A stretch of 64,000 nt of DNA from Methyloceanibacter methanicus (GCF_001723285.1 NZ_LPWG01000014.1:283423-347422); one strand, 5' to 3'; counted from the first letter of the stretch, positions 33,170 through 45,871 are shown. Made by a program: numbers and translations. Notes: generated from the sequence alone by a model not told the origin.

Positions 33170-34258
33170 ATGCTTTACTGGTTGGCGGGGCTTGCGCCCG
33201 ACGTCGCTGTTCTCAACATCTTCCGTTACATCACGTTCCGGACAGGCGGCGCGATCGTCACGGCCTTGTTGTTCGTGTTCTTCTTCGGACCGCGTGTCAT
33301 CCGCTCCTTGCGTGTCAGGCAAGGCAAGGGGCAGCCGATCCGGACCGAAGGCCCGCAGAGCCACATCATTCAGAAGCAAGGCACGCCCACCATGGGCGGC
33401 CTCATGATTCTCTCGGGCCTCGTCGTCTCGGTTCTTCTCTGGGGCAACCTGTCCAACCCTTATGTCTGGGTCGTGCTGTTTCTGACGCTCGTCTACGGCG
33501 CGGTCGGCTTTTACGACGACTATCTCAAGGTCACGAAGCAATCCGTGCTTGGTTTCGCGGGACGGATCAAGATTGTCATCGAAGCCGGCGCGGCCATCAT
33601 CGCCACCTACGTGATTGCATCGGTCGGGGAGCCGCCCCTGTCGACCTCGCTCACCATTCCCTTCTTCAAAGACATGGTGCTTCCGGTCGGCATGTGGCTG
33701 TTCGTCATCTTCGGCACCTTTATCATTGTCGGCGCCGGCAACGCGGTGAACCTGACCGACGGGTTGGACGGTCTCGCGATCGTGCCGGTGATGATTGCCG
33801 CGGCAACCTTCGGCTTCATCGCCTACGTAGTCGGCAACTCGCTCTTCGCCGACTATTTGCAGATCCATTTCGTCGCGGGGACCGGCGAGCTTGCCATCAT
33901 CTGCGGCGCGCTCGTGGGCGCGGGCCTCGGCTTCCTCTGGTTCAACGCACCGCCTGCGCTCATCTTCATGGGTGACACCGGCTCACTGGCGCTCGGCGGG
34001 GCGCTCGGTACGATCGCCGTCGCGACCAAGCACGAACTGGTGCTCGCGATTGTCGGCGGCCTCTTCGTTCTGGAAGCCGTGTCGGTGATTGTTCAGGTCA
34101 CGTCCTATAGGCTTTTCGGAAAGCGCGTGTTCCGCATGGCACCGTTGCACCATCACTTCGAGCAGAAGGGCTGGCCGGAGTCGACCGTCGTCATCCGCTT
34201 CTGGATCATCTCCGTGGTGCTCGCGCTCGCCGGTCTTGCAACGCTGAAATTGCGCTAA
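33170..34258 (+). CDS. mraY: Phospho-MurNAc-pentapeptide transferase
   Basis: 362 residues with about ten membrane spans. Signatures: [19 protein letters not shown] (aspartate pair), [28 protein letters not shown] and [17 protein letters not shown]. It moves phospho-MurNAc-pentapeptide to undecaprenyl phosphate, making lipid I. A strong ribosome site (AAGGGGGGAG) lies 7 nt before the ATG. Confidence 0.97.
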   Translation: MLYWLAGLAPDVAVLNIFRYITFRTGGAIVTALLFVFFFGPRVIRSLRVRQGKGQPIRTEGPQSHIIQKQGTPTMGGLMILSGLVVSVLLWGNLSNPYVWVVLFLTLVYGAVGFYDDYLKVTKQSVLGFAGRIKIVIEAGAAIIATYVIASVGEPPLSTSLTIPFFKDMVLPVGMWLFVIFGTFIIVGAGNAVNLTDGLDGLAIVPVMIAAATFGFIAYVVGNSLFADYLQIHFVAGTGELAIICGALVGAGLGFLWFNAPPALIFMGDTGSLALGGALGTIAVATKHELVLAIVGGLFVLEAVSVIVQVTSYRLFGKRVFRMAPLHHHFEQKGWPESTVVIRFWIISVVLALAGLATLKLR

Positions 34259-34270
34259 GCTTCACCCACG

Positions 34271-35671
34271 ATGATTCCCGTCACGATCTTCGCTGGACGA
34301 AAACTGGCGGTTGTCGGCGCAGGTCTGAGCGGCCTTGCGACGGCGCGCGCCCTGCAGGCGGGCGGTGCCGACGTCGTCGTGTGGGACGACAAGGAAGCGG
34401 GCCGCGCCCAGGCCGCAGAGGCCGGGTTTCCAGTCGAGGATCTGGGGCAAGCCGACTTCGGCGCATTCGCGGCGTTGGTCCTGGCACCCGGCATCCCGCT
34501 CACCCATCCCGAGCCCCATTGGAGCGTTAAGAAGGCGCGCGCGGCCGGGATCGAAGTCATCGGCGACGTGGAGCTGTTCTTCCGGGCCCGGGCCGCGGCC
34601 GGCGCGGGCTGCAAGGTCATCGTGATTACCGGCACGAACGGCAAGTCGACCACGACGGCGCTGACGGCGCATCTGTTGGAGTCCGCTGGCCGGGACGTTG
34701 CGCTTGGCGGCAATATCGGCAACGCCGTGCTCAATCTGGCGCCCTTCGCGCCCGGGATGATCTACGTCCTGGAATTGTCGTCCTATCAGATCGATCTGAC
34801 GCCCTCGTTGAAGCCCGATGCGGCCGCACTCCTGAACATCACGCCCGACCACCTCGACCGCCATGGCTCGCTGGCGGGTTACGCGAGCGTGAAGGCGCGC
34901 GTCTTCGCTCAACTCGGGGCGGATGGCACCGCGGTGATCGGCATCGACGATGCGCCGTGCCGGGCCATCGCCGAAACGCTGGATGGGCCCTATGCCGTGA
35001 AGCACGTCGCCATAGGCCGGACGGTCCGGAATGGCGTTTGGGCAGCCGATGCGACCCTTTTCGAGACGGACGACGGCAACGAGGTGGCGCGCGTGGACCT
35101 CACGGGCATCGGTTCGCTGCGGGGCGCGCATAACTGGCAGACGGCCGCGACGGCCTATGCGCTGGCCCGGTCGCAAGGTGTCGATGCGCCGGCGCTTCGG
35201 GAGGGCCTCCGCAGCTTCGGCGGCCTCGCGCATCGCATGGAGCAGGTGGCAAGGGCAGGGAAGGTTCTGTTCGTGAACGACTCCAAGGCGACCAATGCCG
35301 ACGCCGCCGGGAAGGCTCTGGGCAGCTTCGACAATATCTACTGGATCGTCGGCGGCGTGGCGAAGGACGGGGGACTCGGCGGGCTCGAGCCCTTTTATCC
35401 GAGGATCGCCCGTGCCTATCTGATTGGCGAGGCGGCCGAAGCCTTCGCGGACCAGCTCGGCGACGCGGTCCCGCATACCGCCTGCGGCACGCTGGCGCGC
35501 GCCGTCGAGCAGGCGGCCGAGGATGCGAGCCGCTCGGGAGGCGACGAACCGGTTGTGCTATTGTCGCCGGCCTGTGCCTCATTCGATCAGTATGCCAATT
35601 TCGTCGAGCGGGGCGATGCGTTCCGGAAACTCGTGATGCAGCGTAACGGTGTCACAAGCCTTACGGGGTAG
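34271..35671 (+). CDS. murD: UDP-MurNAc-L-alanine:D-glutamate ligase
   Basis: 466 residues. LAVVGAGLSGLATARALQAG is the N-terminal Rossmann UDP-binding motif, VIVITGTNGKSTTTALTAHL the ATP loop, LELSSYQIDLTPSLKPDAA a MurD signature, and LLSPACASFDQYANFVERGD the C-terminal MurD signature that binds D-glutamate. It adds D-Glu to UDP-MurNAc-L-Ala. It starts 12 bp after mraY. Confidence 0.97.
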   Translation: MIPVTIFAGRKLAVVGAGLSGLATARALQAGGADVVVWDDKEAGRAQAAEAGFPVEDLGQADFGAFAALVLAPGIPLTHPEPHWSVKKARAAGIEVIGDVELFFRARAAAGAGCKVIVITGTNGKSTTTALTAHLLESAGRDVALGGNIGNAVLNLAPFAPGMIYVLELSSYQIDLTPSLKPDAAALLNITPDHLDRHGSLAGYASVKARVFAQLGADGTAVIGIDDAPCRAIAETLDGPYAVKHVAIGRTVRNGVWAADATLFETDDGNEVARVDLTGIGSLRGAHNWQTAATAYALARSQGVDAPALREGLRSFGGLAHRMEQVARAGKVLFVNDSKATNADAAGKALGSFDNIYWIVGGVAKDGGLGGLEPFYPRIARAYLIGEAAEAFADQLGDAVPHTACGTLARAVEQAAEDASRSGGDEPVVLLSPACASFDQYANFVERGDAFRKLVMQRNGVTSLTG

Positions 35672-35682
35672 GGTAGCGTGTC

Positions 35683-36861
35683 ATGAGAATTACGCGCGCC
35701 GACAAAAGCGTCCTTTCCGATTGGTGGTTCACCGTCGACCGGCTGATGCTCGTCGGCCTGATGCTGCTGATGGGGGCCGGGGTGGTGTTGTCGCTCGCGG
35801 CCAGTCCGCCGATCGCCGAGAAGCTCGGACTGGAGCAGTTCCACTTCGTGCGCCGGCACATCGCGCTGCTCGTGCCCGCCTTCGCGATCATGTTCGCGGT
35901 CTCCACGCTCACGCCGAAACAGATCCGGCGCGCGAGCCTCGTCATCTTCCTTGTCGGCATCGTCTTGATGCTCGGCATCCTGTTCATCGGCCCTGAGGTG
36001 AAAGGCGCCAAGCGCTGGCTGCCGCTCGGTCAGTTCTCGCTGCAGCCGTCGGAATTCGTAAAGCCGGCCTTCATCGTGCTGACCGCCTGGCTCTTCAACG
36101 AAAGCCAGAAGCGGAAAGATGTTCCGGGGCTCGAACTGGCGATCCTGCTCTACGCGGTGTTCGCGCTGCTTCTCGTCCTTCAACCGGATTTCGGACAGAC
36201 GCTGCTCATCAGTATCGTCTGGGGTGCGCTGTTCTTCATGGCCGGCATCAACATGATATGGATCGTGGCGCTGATCGCGCTTGGCGTCGCGGGCCTGATC
36301 AGCGCCTACATCATGCTGCCCCACGTCGCCTCGCGCATCGACCGGTTTCTGGATCCGGCCTCCGGCGACACCTACCAGTCCGACCGGTCGCTGGAATCCT
36401 TCCTGCGCGGGGGCTGGTTCGGGCGGGGGCCCGGCGAGGGGACGGTCAAGGACGTGCTGCCCGACTCCCACACCGACTTCATCTTTGCCGTGGCGGCCGA
36501 AGAGTACGGCTTGATCGCCTGCCTGATCCTGCTCACCCTGTTCGCCTTCGTGGTGCTGCGCGGTCTGTCCAAGGCCTCGCAGGAACCCGATGGGTTCATT
36601 CGGCACGCGGTCGCGGGCCTGGTGATGCTGTTCGGCCTGCAGACCCTGATCAACATGGCCGTGAATGTGGGCCTGCTGCCCGCCAAGGGCATGACCTTAC
36701 CCTTCATTTCCTATGGCGGTTCATCCATGCTTGCCATGGCGCTCACCATGGGGTTTACGCTGGGGTTGACCCGCAGGAGACCGATGGCGGGGCGCATGAA
36801 GCATCCGGCAAGCGCCGCGCATGATCGCGATCATGCCGAGGCAAGGGGGCAGACGGCTTGA
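35683..36861 (+). CDS. ftsW: Septal peptidoglycan polymerase FtsW (SEDS family)
   Basis: 392 residues, about ten spans. Signatures include KGAKRWLPLGQFSLQPSEFV, LQPDFGQTLL, the extracellular-loop motif YQSDRSLESFLRGGWFGRGP, AAEEYGLIACL and FISYGGSSMLAMALTMG. It polymerises lipid II at the septum together with FtsI, whose gene is in the same cluster. Its stop (TGA) overlaps the TTG start of murG. Confidence 0.97.
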   Translation: MRITRADKSVLSDWWFTVDRLMLVGLMLLMGAGVVLSLAASPPIAEKLGLEQFHFVRRHIALLVPAFAIMFAVSTLTPKQIRRASLVIFLVGIVLMLGILFIGPEVKGAKRWLPLGQFSLQPSEFVKPAFIVLTAWLFNESQKRKDVPGLELAILLYAVFALLLVLQPDFGQTLLISIVWGALFFMAGINMIWIVALIALGVAGLISAYIMLPHVASRIDRFLDPASGDTYQSDRSLESFLRGGWFGRGPGEGTVKDVLPDSHTDFIFAVAAEEYGLIACLILLTLFAFVVLRGLSKASQEPDGFIRHAVAGLVMLFGLQTLINMAVNVGLLPAKGMTLPFISYGGSSMLAMALTMGFTLGLTRRRPMAGRMKHPASAAHDRDHAEARGQTA

Positions 36862-37961
36862 GCCAGACCATTCTACTCGCCGCCGGTGGTACGGGGGGGC
36901 ATCTCTTCCCGGCCACGGCCTTGGCGCAGGAGCTAACACGGCGCGGATTCGCAGTGGAGCTCGCCACCGATGAGCGGGCCGAGCAATACGGCACCGACTT
37001 CCCCGCGCGCGCCGTCTACCGCATTCCCTCGGCGACCGTGGCGGGCAAATCGCCCGGCGCTCTGTGGAAGACGTTCTCGACCTTGGGCAAGGGCTATTTC
37101 CGGGCGCGCCGTTTGCTCGAGATGGTGCAGCCGCACGTGGTCGTCGGCTTTGGCGGCTATCCGACGCTGCCGCCCCTGCTGGCCGCGCGCTCTCTGGCGA
37201 TCCCCACGGTGCTGCACGAGCAGAACGCGGTGATGGGGCGCGCCAATCGACTGTTGTCCCGCTTCGCCGACGCGATTGCCCTGTCGTTCGACACGACGAA
37301 ACACCTGCGGCGCAGCGCCGAGAAGCGCGCGGTGGTGACGGGCAATCCGGTGCGCGATGCGGTCGTGGCGTTCCGCGATCAAGACTACGCCGCGCCGGAA
37401 GCCGCCGGGCGCCTGTTGCTGCTTGTCTTCGGGGGCAGCCAGGGCGCGCGCTTCTTCACGGAGATGATACCGCAGGCCCTGACGCAACTGCCGTCGCCCT
37501 TGCGATGGCGGCTGTCGGTCGTGCAGCAGGCACGCCCGGAGGACGTTGCCGAGGTCCGCGAGGCTTTCCGGGGGGCCGAGATCACGGCGCATGTGGCGCC
37601 CTTCTTCCAGGACCTGCCCGAGCGGATCGCCGGGTCCCACCTGATCATTTCCAGAGCCGGAGCCTCGACCGTGGCCGAACTGACGGCGATCGGACGGCCC
37701 GCCATTCTCGTTCCGCTGCCGCATGCCATCGACAACGATCAGCTCGAAAACGCGCGCCGCCTCGAGGACAACGGCGGCGGCTGGTGCCTGCACCAGTCCA
37801 GCATCACGCCCGAAGGCTTGGCCGCGCGGCTGGAGGAGTTGCTCGGCAACCCGGATGTCCTGGTCAAGGCGGCGGCGAACTCCAAGGCCATGGGCAACGT
37901 CTACGCGGTGAACAGGCTCGCCGACCTCGTCGCGGACCTGGCCGGCCCGAACGGAGTTTAG
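36858..37961 (+). CDS. murG: UDP-GlcNAc: lipid I N-acetylglucosaminyltransferase
   Basis: 367 residues of GT-B fold. ILLAAGGTGGHLFPATALAQ is the N-terminal GGTGGH loop that binds lipid I, VVGFGGYPTLPPLLAA and LHEQNAVMGRANRLLS follow, and the C-terminal half has ISRAGASTVAELTAIGRPAI and PLPHAIDNDQLENARRLED for UDP-GlcNAc. It makes lipid II on the inner face of the membrane. TTG start overlapping ftsW as TTGA. Confidence 0.96.
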   Translation: MSQTILLAAGGTGGHLFPATALAQELTRRGFAVELATDERAEQYGTDFPARAVYRIPSATVAGKSPGALWKTFSTLGKGYFRARRLLEMVQPHVVVGFGGYPTLPPLLAARSLAIPTVLHEQNAVMGRANRLLSRFADAIALSFDTTKHLRRSAEKRAVVTGNPVRDAVVAFRDQDYAAPEAAGRLLLLVFGGSQGARFFTEMIPQALTQLPSPLRWRLSVVQQARPEDVAEVREAFRGAEITAHVAPFFQDLPERIAGSHLIISRAGASTVAELTAIGRPAILVPLPHAIDNDQLENARRLEDNGGGWCLHQSSITPEGLAARLEELLGNPDVLVKAAANSKAMGNVYAVNRLADLVADLAGPNGV

Positions 37962-37967
37962 GCGGCC

Positions 37968-39388
<1,421 letters not shown>

Positions 39389-39392
<4 letters not shown>

Positions 39393-40309
39393 GCGGAACC
39401 GAACTTTTCGAGACGCTCAAGGCGGCGATGCCGGACTTGCGCGGACGGCTTACGGCCGGATCGGTCCTCAAGGACTACACCTGGTTCCGCGTCGGCGGCC
39501 CGGCCGAGGTGCTGTTCTCGCCCGCCGACGAAGCGGATCTTGCGTATTTCATGCAAGCCCTGCCGGCGGAGATGCCGGTGACGACGATCGGCCTCGGCTC
39601 GAACCTCCTCGTCCGCGACGGCGGGATCGACGGCGTGGTGATCCGCCTCGGCCGCGGCTTCAACGAGATCACGGTCGAAGAGGGGAGCCGCTTACGTGTC
39701 GGCACCGCGGTCCCCGATGTGAAAGTGGCGCGGGCGGCCGCGGATGCGGGCATCGCGGGGCTCGCCTTCTATCGCGGCATTCCCGGTGGTATCGGCGGCG
39801 CCTTGCGGATGAACGGCGGCGCGCATGGGACCGAGACATGCGACGTGCTCGCGGAAGCCCGGGCCGTCGACCGCAAGGGCAATATCCACGTCCTGTCCGT
39901 CGAGGACATGCACTACAGCTACCGCCATTGCGGCGCGCCGGAGGACTACATCTTCACCCAGGCGTTGTTCCAGGGGCGGCCCGGCGACACGGACGAGATC
40001 CTCGCCGAGATGGACGAGATCGCCGCCTATCGCGAGGAGGTGCAGCCCATTAAGAGCCGCACCGGCGGATCGACCTTCAAGAACCCGGACGGCAACAAGT
40101 CCTGGCAGCTCATCGATGCGGCCGGGTGCCGGGGGCTGGCCGTGGGCGATGCGCGGGTCTCGGAGCTCCACTGCAACTTCCTCATCAACGAGGGCAATGC
40201 GTCCGCCGCAGATCTCGAAACGCTCGGCGAGACCGTGCGCGCGCGGGTCAAGGAAACGAGTGGCGTTCAGCTCGAATGGGAAATCAAGCGCCTCGGCAAG
40301 CCCGCCTAG
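39389..40309 (+). CDS. murB: UDP-N-acetylenolpyruvoylglucosamine reductase
   Basis: 306 residues. [19 protein letters not shown] and [20 protein letters not shown] are the FAD-binding motifs; [19 protein letters not shown] follows, and [12 protein letters not shown] holds the catalytic serine. The C-terminus ([18 protein letters not shown]) has the conserved glutamate region. It reduces enolpyruvyl-UDP-GlcNAc to UDP-MurNAc with NADPH. The GTG at 39389 is set by the GTGA overlap with murC and AAGGGGG upstream. A CtrA box follows about 75 bp later. Confidence 0.95.
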
Positions 40310-40383
40310 GCGCCCGCACGCGGCCAGCCCGCGCGCCAACCCGTTTTTCGCCCCCATCGGCGTGCGTTCGCGCGCGAACACGG

Positions 40384-40398
40384 TTAATGCAGCGTTAA
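40384..40398. promoter_or_regulatory. CtrA-type box upstream of ddl-ftsQ-ftsA-ftsZ
   Basis: TTAA, 7 bp, TTAA, the full consensus for the cell-cycle regulator CtrA, within the larger inverted repeat CGGTTAA-N7-TTAACCG (40381-40401). A GATTC (GANTC, CcrM methylation site) starts at 40401. It sits 78 bp before the ddl ATG and could control the ddl-ftsQ-ftsA-ftsZ unit. Confidence 0.65.
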
Positions 40399-40475
40399 CC
40401 GATTCAAGGTGTGTTGCGTCTTGAGAGACGCAAGGCGCCGATCCGCGTTTCAGACCAACCGACAGGGGCCGTTCC

Positions 40476-41411
40476 ATGGCAGAAAAACAAACGCACGTCG
40501 CCGTTCTGATGGGAGGCCTGTCTAACGAGCGCGAGATTTCGCTCCGGTCCGGCGCCGCCTGCGCCGAGGCCCTTGAAGGCGAAGGATACCAGGTCACTAA
40601 AGTCGACGTGGGCCGGGACGTGGCCGAGCGTTTGGCGGCGCTCAAGCCGGATGTCTGCTTCAACGCCCTCCACGGCCGTTTCGGCGAGGATGGCTGCATC
40701 CAGGGCGTGCTGGAGACCATGGGCTTGCCCTACACCCACTCGGGCGTGCTGGCCTCGGCGCTCGCCATGCACAAGGAACGCGCCAAGGCCGTGTTGCGTG
40801 AAGCGGGGGTCCCGGTCGCCGAAAGCCGGGTGGTGAGCCGCGCCGAAGCGGCCAAGGGCCACCCCATCGCGCCGCCTTACGTGATCAAGCCGCCGGCCGA
40901 GGGCTCGTCCGTCGGCGTCTACATCATCCGCGAGGGGCAGGCCCATCCGCCGCAGGAGCTGCATTCCGCCGATTGGGCGCTTGGCGAGGAGCTCATGGTG
41001 GAACGGTTCATCTATGGCCGCGAACTCACTTGTGCGGTCATGGGCGACGAAGCGCTCGGCGTGATTGAGATCCGCCCGGCCGAAGGGCTCACCTTTTATG
41101 ACTACGAGTCGAAATACGCGCCTGGAGGCTCAATTCACGTCCTGCCGGCGCCAATTAAACTAAATGTTTACCAATTGGTACAGAAGCTGTCGGTAGCGGC
41201 TCATAGGGCACTGGGCTGCCGTGGGGTCAGTCGTAGCGACTTCAGGTTCGACGACCGGCCAGAGGGAACGGGGGAACTGATCTGTCTTGAGGTCAACACC
41301 CAACCTGGCATGACGTCCACGTCACTGGTGCCCGAGCTCGCCGCCCATGCCGGGCGCTCTTTTGGCGACCTGGTCCGTTGGATCGTGGAGGATGCGTCGT
41401 GCAATCGCTAG
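40476..41411 (+). CDS. ddl: D-alanine-D-alanine ligase
   Basis: 311 residues of ATP-grasp fold. [19 protein letters not shown] is the N-terminal motif, [18 protein letters not shown] follows, [16 protein letters not shown] is the ATP/serine loop, and [19 protein letters not shown] carries the Mg-binding Glu-Asn. It makes D-Ala-D-Ala for MurF. Its 3' end overlaps the ftsQ GTG by 13 bp. Confidence 0.96.
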   Translation: MAEKQTHVAVLMGGLSNEREISLRSGAACAEALEGEGYQVTKVDVGRDVAERLAALKPDVCFNALHGRFGEDGCIQGVLETMGLPYTHSGVLASALAMHKERAKAVLREAGVPVAESRVVSRAEAAKGHPIAPPYVIKPPAEGSSVGVYIIREGQAHPPQELHSADWALGEELMVERFIYGRELTCAVMGDEALGVIEIRPAEGLTFYDYESKYAPGGSIHVLPAPIKLNVYQLVQKLSVAAHRALGCRGVSRSDFRFDDRPEGTGELICLEVNTQPGMTSTSLVPELAAHAGRSFGDLVRWIVEDASCNR

Positions 41412-42393
41412 GCACGTCAGGACGTTACCATACGCAAGGAGGGTCACGCCGGGCCCCGCGGGCGCCTGTCGCGGCCAACCCGTACGCGCACCAGCTCCCG
41501 GTGCCTCAGGCCAACCGGACGGTCGTTGCGCGGGGGCCGAGGCGCGTGCATCTGGGCCGGACGCGGCGTGGGCCCATGTCGGGCAAATGGCCGCTTCTTT
41601 GCGCGGCCTTCACGGCCAGCGCGGTCCTTTATGGCGCGATCGTCGGCGGTCAAATCGAGCAGATTTTTAACGCGGCGGTAACCGGTGCCGAGCGCGCCGC
41701 CGTCGCGATGGGATTCGGGGTCAAGCGCGTGGTCGTCGAGGGGCAGCGGAACGCGACCGATGCCGCGATTACGACCGCCCTCGCGGCGGGACCCGACACG
41801 TTCATGCTCGCCTTCGATACGGACGCGGCCAAGGACCGCCTCGAGCTGTGCCGTGGATCCGGCATGCGCGCGTGATGCGCCTTCTGCCCTCGACCCTGCA
41901 GGTCGAGATCGAAGAGCGCGATCCTTACGCGATGTGGCAGAACAAACGTCAGACCTTCGTCGTGGACAGCGAAGGCGTGGTCCTGGCGCCAGCCTTGCCC
42001 CAGGCCTTCCCCAACCTACCGCTTGTCGTGGGTGAGGGCGCCGGCAAGCATGCCGCGGCACTTTACGGGACTCTCGCGTCCTACACGGACTTGAAGAACC
42101 GGATGCTGGCGGCTTTGCGCGTCGGCGACCGCCGCTGGACGCTGAAGCTGCGGACCGGCACCGAGATCATGCTGCCCGACGGCAATATCGAGATGGCGCT
42201 GAATGCGCTTCAGAAGCTCGAGAAGGAGCGCGGTGTTCTGCAGCGGGACCTCGCGGCCATCGACCTGCGTCTTCTCGACCGGATCACACTGCGTATGCGT
42301 GAAACCACGGCCGCGGCCGTGGATGAAACAGTGCCCGCCGGGGTGCCCACATCGGCGACCGGCACGACCAACCAACCCGACGGCAGAACGTGA
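41399..42393 (+). CDS. ftsQ: Cell division protein FtsQ (frameshifted)
   Basis: Restored length is about 331 residues. A long basic N-terminus ([14 protein letters not shown]) precedes one membrane span ([19 protein letters not shown]) and a POTRA domain ([18 protein letters not shown]). At about 41847 a G is missing (ELCRGS instead of ELVPWIR) and the beta domain continues as [19 protein letters not shown] and [15 protein letters not shown]. The GTG at 41399 has GGAGG 8 nt upstream and overlaps ddl. The gene is essential in relatives, so the break is probably a sequence error. Confidence 0.88.
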
Positions 42394-42415
42394 CACGGAG
42401 CTTGAAGGCAGGGGG

Positions 42416-43711
42416 ATGACCTACAACGCATCGATCAGAGGAAAGCGCCAGCGCATCGTGACCGCTCTCGATATCGGCACGAGCAAAGTGTGCTGCCTGG
42501 TCGGCAAGACCTCGGCGATGCCCGACTGGGTCGAAGGCAGCGGCGAGGCCGTGCAGTTCGACGTGCTCGGCTTCGGGCATACGCGCGCCGAAGGCCTGAA
42601 GGCGGGCATGGTCACCCATCTCGACACGGCCGAGCAGTGCATTCGTGCCGCGGTCGATGCCGCCGAACGCATGGCCGGCGTGGTCGTCGAGGATGTGCAT
42701 CTTTCCGTCACCGCCGGACGCCTCAAGAGCGACAGCTTCTCCGCGGGCGTCGGCCTGCCGTCCGGTTCGGTCCGTGAGGCCGATGTGCAGCGCCTGCTGG
42801 CGGGCGGCCGCCAATACGCGGCGCGCGATCGCCGCACCGTGCTACATGCTCTGCCCACCGATTTTCGCCTCGACGACAACGGCGGAATCGCCGAGCCGCG
42901 CGGCATGTGCGGCGAGCGCCTTTCCGTGGATCTGCACACCGTCACGGCGGACGAAGCCGCGACCCGGAACCTGATGCTCTGCGTCGAGCGCTGCCATCTC
43001 GGCGTGTCGGGTCTCGTGGCCGCGCCGTATGCGAGCGCGCTGTCGGTCGTCACCCCCGACGAAGCGAAGCTGGGCGTGGCCAATATCGACTTCGGCGCCG
43101 GGAGAACCACCTTGTCGGTCATCGCCGACGGGCATTTTCTGCACGCCGATGCCATCGCGCTCGGCGGCAACGGCGTGACCATCGACATCGCGCGTACGCT
43201 CGGCGCGCCGATGGAACATGCCGAGCGGTTGAAGACCCTGCACGGCAGCGCCTTCGCGACGCTCTCCGACGAGCGCGAGATCATCACCTATCCGTGCGTG
43301 AGCGGAATTGGCCAAGGCAACATCAATCAGATCACCAAAGCCCAGCTCGCCTGCGTGATCCGGCCGCGCGTCGAGGAGATCCTCGACTTGATGCGTCACC
43401 GGCTCGCGGCCAGCGGGTTCCCCGCCGAGGTCGCCCAGCATCTGGTGCTGACCGGTGGCGGCAGCCAGCTCACGGGTCTCGTGGAGCTCGCCTCGAACAT
43501 GTTTGGACGCCCGGCGCGGCTCGGCCGCCCGCGCGTCATGACGGGATTGCCGCCAGCCGCCGCCGCGCCGGACTTCTCCGCCGCGATCGGTCTGCTTCTG
43601 CATTGGGCGCGCGGTGACGAAAAGCTCGGAACCCAAACCGGGCAACGGTTCTTGCGTACGGGGACAGGCTACTTCGCCCGGGTGGGCGAGTGGATCATGG
43701 AGAACTTTTAA
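42416..43711 (+). CDS. ftsA: Cell division protein FtsA
   Basis: 431 residues of the actin/HSP70 ATPase fold. [20 protein letters not shown] is phosphate loop 1, [20 protein letters not shown] phosphate loop 2, and [20 protein letters not shown] the adenosine motif. The C-terminus ([12 protein letters not shown]) is an amphipathic helix for membrane binding. It tethers FtsZ to the membrane. AAGGCAGGGGG lies before the ATG at 42416. Confidence 0.96.
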   Translation: MTYNASIRGKRQRIVTALDIGTSKVCCLVGKTSAMPDWVEGSGEAVQFDVLGFGHTRAEGLKAGMVTHLDTAEQCIRAAVDAAERMAGVVVEDVHLSVTAGRLKSDSFSAGVGLPSGSVREADVQRLLAGGRQYAARDRRTVLHALPTDFRLDDNGGIAEPRGMCGERLSVDLHTVTADEAATRNLMLCVERCHLGVSGLVAAPYASALSVVTPDEAKLGVANIDFGAGRTTLSVIADGHFLHADAIALGGNGVTIDIARTLGAPMEHAERLKTLHGSAFATLSDEREIITYPCVSGIGQGNINQITKAQLACVIRPRVEEILDLMRHRLAASGFPAEVAQHLVLTGGGSQLTGLVELASNMFGRPARLGRPRVMTGLPPAAAAPDFSAAIGLLLHWARGDEKLGTQTGQRFLRTGTGYFARVGEWIMENF

Positions 43712-43799
43712 CGGACACGAAGCTGGGGCACCGCGCGTTAATGGGGGTGTGGGTGCCGGCTCAATAGCAAGGGGCAATTCGCAAGGATTGGAAGCCGCC

Positions 43800-45533
43800 A
43801 TGACGATCAATCTCAAAGTGCCAGATCTGACAGAGCTCAAGCCGCGCATTACCGTCTTCGGTGTGGGTGGAGCCGGCGGCAACGCCGTGAACAACATGAT
43901 TGAGCGTGGGCTCAACGGGGTGGAATTCGTCGTTGCGAACACCGACGCGCAGGCCCTGACCAGCTCCAGCGCCGAACGCCGCATTCAGATGGGCAACAAT
44001 GTCACCGAGGGGCTCGGGGCGGGATCGAAGCCCGAGATCGGCGCCGCCGCCGCCGAAGAGGCCATGGCGGACATCAAGGCCCACCTGGTCGGCTGCCACA
44101 TGACCTTCATCACCGCCGGCATGGGCGGCGGCACGGGCACGGGCGCGGCCCCGGTCATCGCCCGCGCCTCGCGCGAAGAGGGCATTCTGACCGTCGGCGT
44201 CGTGACCAAGCCGTTCCAGTTCGAAGGCTCCCGGCGCATGCGGGCCGCCGAAGCCGGGATCGAGGAACTGCAGAAATATGTCGATACGCTACTCATCATC
44301 CCGAACCAGAACCTGTTCCGGGTCGCCAACGAAAAGACGACATTTACGGACGCCTTCGGCATGGCCGACGACGTGCTGCGCTCCGGTGTCGGCTGCATCA
44401 CCGACCTGATGGTCAAGGAAGGCCTCATCAATCTCGACTTCGCCGACGTCCGCACGATCATGGCCGGCATGGGCAAGGCGATGATGGGGACGGGCGAGGC
44501 GAACGGTGAGCGGCGCGCGATCGACGCGGCGGAAGCTGCGATATCCAATCCGCTGCTCGACGATGTCTGCATGAAGGGGTCGAGCGGCCTGCTGGTTTCG
44601 ATCACCGGTGGCAGCGATCTGACCCTGTACGAAGTCGACGAGGCGGCGAGCCGCATTCGTGCCGAAGCGGACGAGGACGCCAATATCATCGTCGGCGCGA
44701 CCTACGACGACGAACTCGACGGCATGATCCGGGTCTCGGTGGTTGCCACCGGCATCGGAACGCTGAGCGAGGAGAAGTCTTCGGAAGACCGGGCCGCGCA
44801 GCCGCAAGCCGATCGCGGACGCCTGACCGAGCGCCTGGCCGGACTTGCGACCGTGCCGAACGGGAATCCCGACGAGCCGGTCGATCTCGACGAAAGCCTC
44901 ATGGTGCCGGAGCCGGCCCAGGATGCCCAGGTCTGGCATGCGCCGAACGACGTGACCATCGAGAAGCGGCCCCAGGCGGTCAGCGGCGTCGCCCTGCCGC
45001 GTCCGCCCGCGCCGCCGAAGCCCGCGGAAGCGCCGCGGAACTTCCAGCCTGCGCCGCCCGCCGCCATCAAGCGGCCGGTTCGACGCATGCCGAATGTCGA
45101 GGAGCTGCCCATCGTCGCGCAGAAGGCCCTGCAGGCCAAGGCCGGCGACAAGGATGCGGTCGGCCTGCATGCGCAAAAGCGGAAAGTCGGCTTCCTGGAG
45201 CGTCTCGCCAACGTGGGACGGGGCAAGAACGACGAGGATGCGGAGATGTCGCCCAAGATGGAGCCGGATTTCGCACCGACTCCGGTTGCGGGCCGTCCGG
45301 CACCGCGCCCGCCAGCACCGCCCGCCGCGGTGGCACACGCTCAGGTGCCCCAGGCCCAAGCGCCCCGGTCGCTCAGCGTGCAGCGGCCTCCGGAACAGGC
45401 CCCGGCGCCCCAGCGCCTCGAAGCCCAGCCGCGTGTCGTCCACGGTCAGGCGGCCATGGCCGTCGCCCAGATGGAATCACCCGCGGACGACGATCTGGAG
45501 ATTCCGGCCTTCCTGCGCCGCCGGGCGAACTGA
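43800..45533 (+). CDS. ftsZ: Cell division protein FtsZ
   Basis: 577 residues. [20 protein letters not shown] begins the GTPase domain, [16 protein letters not shown] is the tubulin signature, and [20 protein letters not shown] and [20 protein letters not shown] complete the core (to about 320). A long Pro/Ala-rich linker of some 240 residues follows, and the chain ends in [15 protein letters not shown], the conserved tail that binds FtsA. Long linkers are typical of Alphaproteobacteria. The start at 43800 ([10 protein letters not shown]) matches relatives. Confidence 0.97.
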   Translation: MTINLKVPDLTELKPRITVFGVGGAGGNAVNNMIERGLNGVEFVVANTDAQALTSSSAERRIQMGNNVTEGLGAGSKPEIGAAAAEEAMADIKAHLVGCHMTFITAGMGGGTGTGAAPVIARASREEGILTVGVVTKPFQFEGSRRMRAAEAGIEELQKYVDTLLIIPNQNLFRVANEKTTFTDAFGMADDVLRSGVGCITDLMVKEGLINLDFADVRTIMAGMGKAMMGTGEANGERRAIDAAEAAISNPLLDDVCMKGSSGLLVSITGGSDLTLYEVDEAASRIRAEADEDANIIVGATYDDELDGMIRVSVVATGIGTLSEEKSSEDRAAQPQADRGRLTERLAGLATVPNGNPDEPVDLDESLMVPEPAQDAQVWHAPNDVTIEKRPQAVSGVALPRPPAPPKPAEAPRNFQPAPPAAIKRPVRRMPNVEELPIVAQKALQAKAGDKDAVGLHAQKRKVGFLERLANVGRGKNDEDAEMSPKMEPDFAPTPVAGRPAPRPPAPPAAVAHAQVPQAQAPRSLSVQRPPEQAPAPQRLEAQPRVVHGQAAMAVAQMESPADDDLEIPAFLRRRAN

Positions 45534-45540
45534 AGCCGGG

Positions 45541-45566
45541 GGCGGGCGTTAACGATAATGCCCGCC
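45541..45566 (+). terminator. Hairpin after ftsZ
   Basis: GGCGGGCGTTA (45541-45551) pairs with TAATGCCCGCC (45556-45566), 11 bp with one G-U, loop ACGA. No T tract follows, so it is either a weak terminator or an mRNA-end stem. Confidence 0.5.
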
Positions 45567-45871
45567 TCCTCATCAGCGTCTCAGAAAAACGTTTTGAAAT
45601 CAATGCACTAGAGAGACAGATCGCCGGTAATAGAGTGTAAGAAACCGTGATTTGTCCCGCGTCTGACCGAAGGGGTATGGTTCCTAATAGATTGATTGAT
45701 CGACTCAAAAAGGCACACCCGCCAGGGCAACAACACCGGGTGTCACGATCCTAACCGAAACGGGGAAAAGGATCGAATGAAGTGCCAGGGACGGCTGATC
45801 GATTGGGGGGCTCGGGGTTCTCTCCGGGCTTGAGTAGGGACCTAAAGACTGCGCGGGGGCCAACGGGGGCC
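45567..45871. other. Intergenic region before lpxC
   Basis: About 305 bp without a gene. It contains the short palindrome AAAACGTTTT at 45586-45595 and is less GC-rich than its surroundings, so it may hold the lpxC promoter, but I could not assign -35/-10 boxes. The open frame upstream of the lpxC ATG has no ribosome site. Confidence 0.4.
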
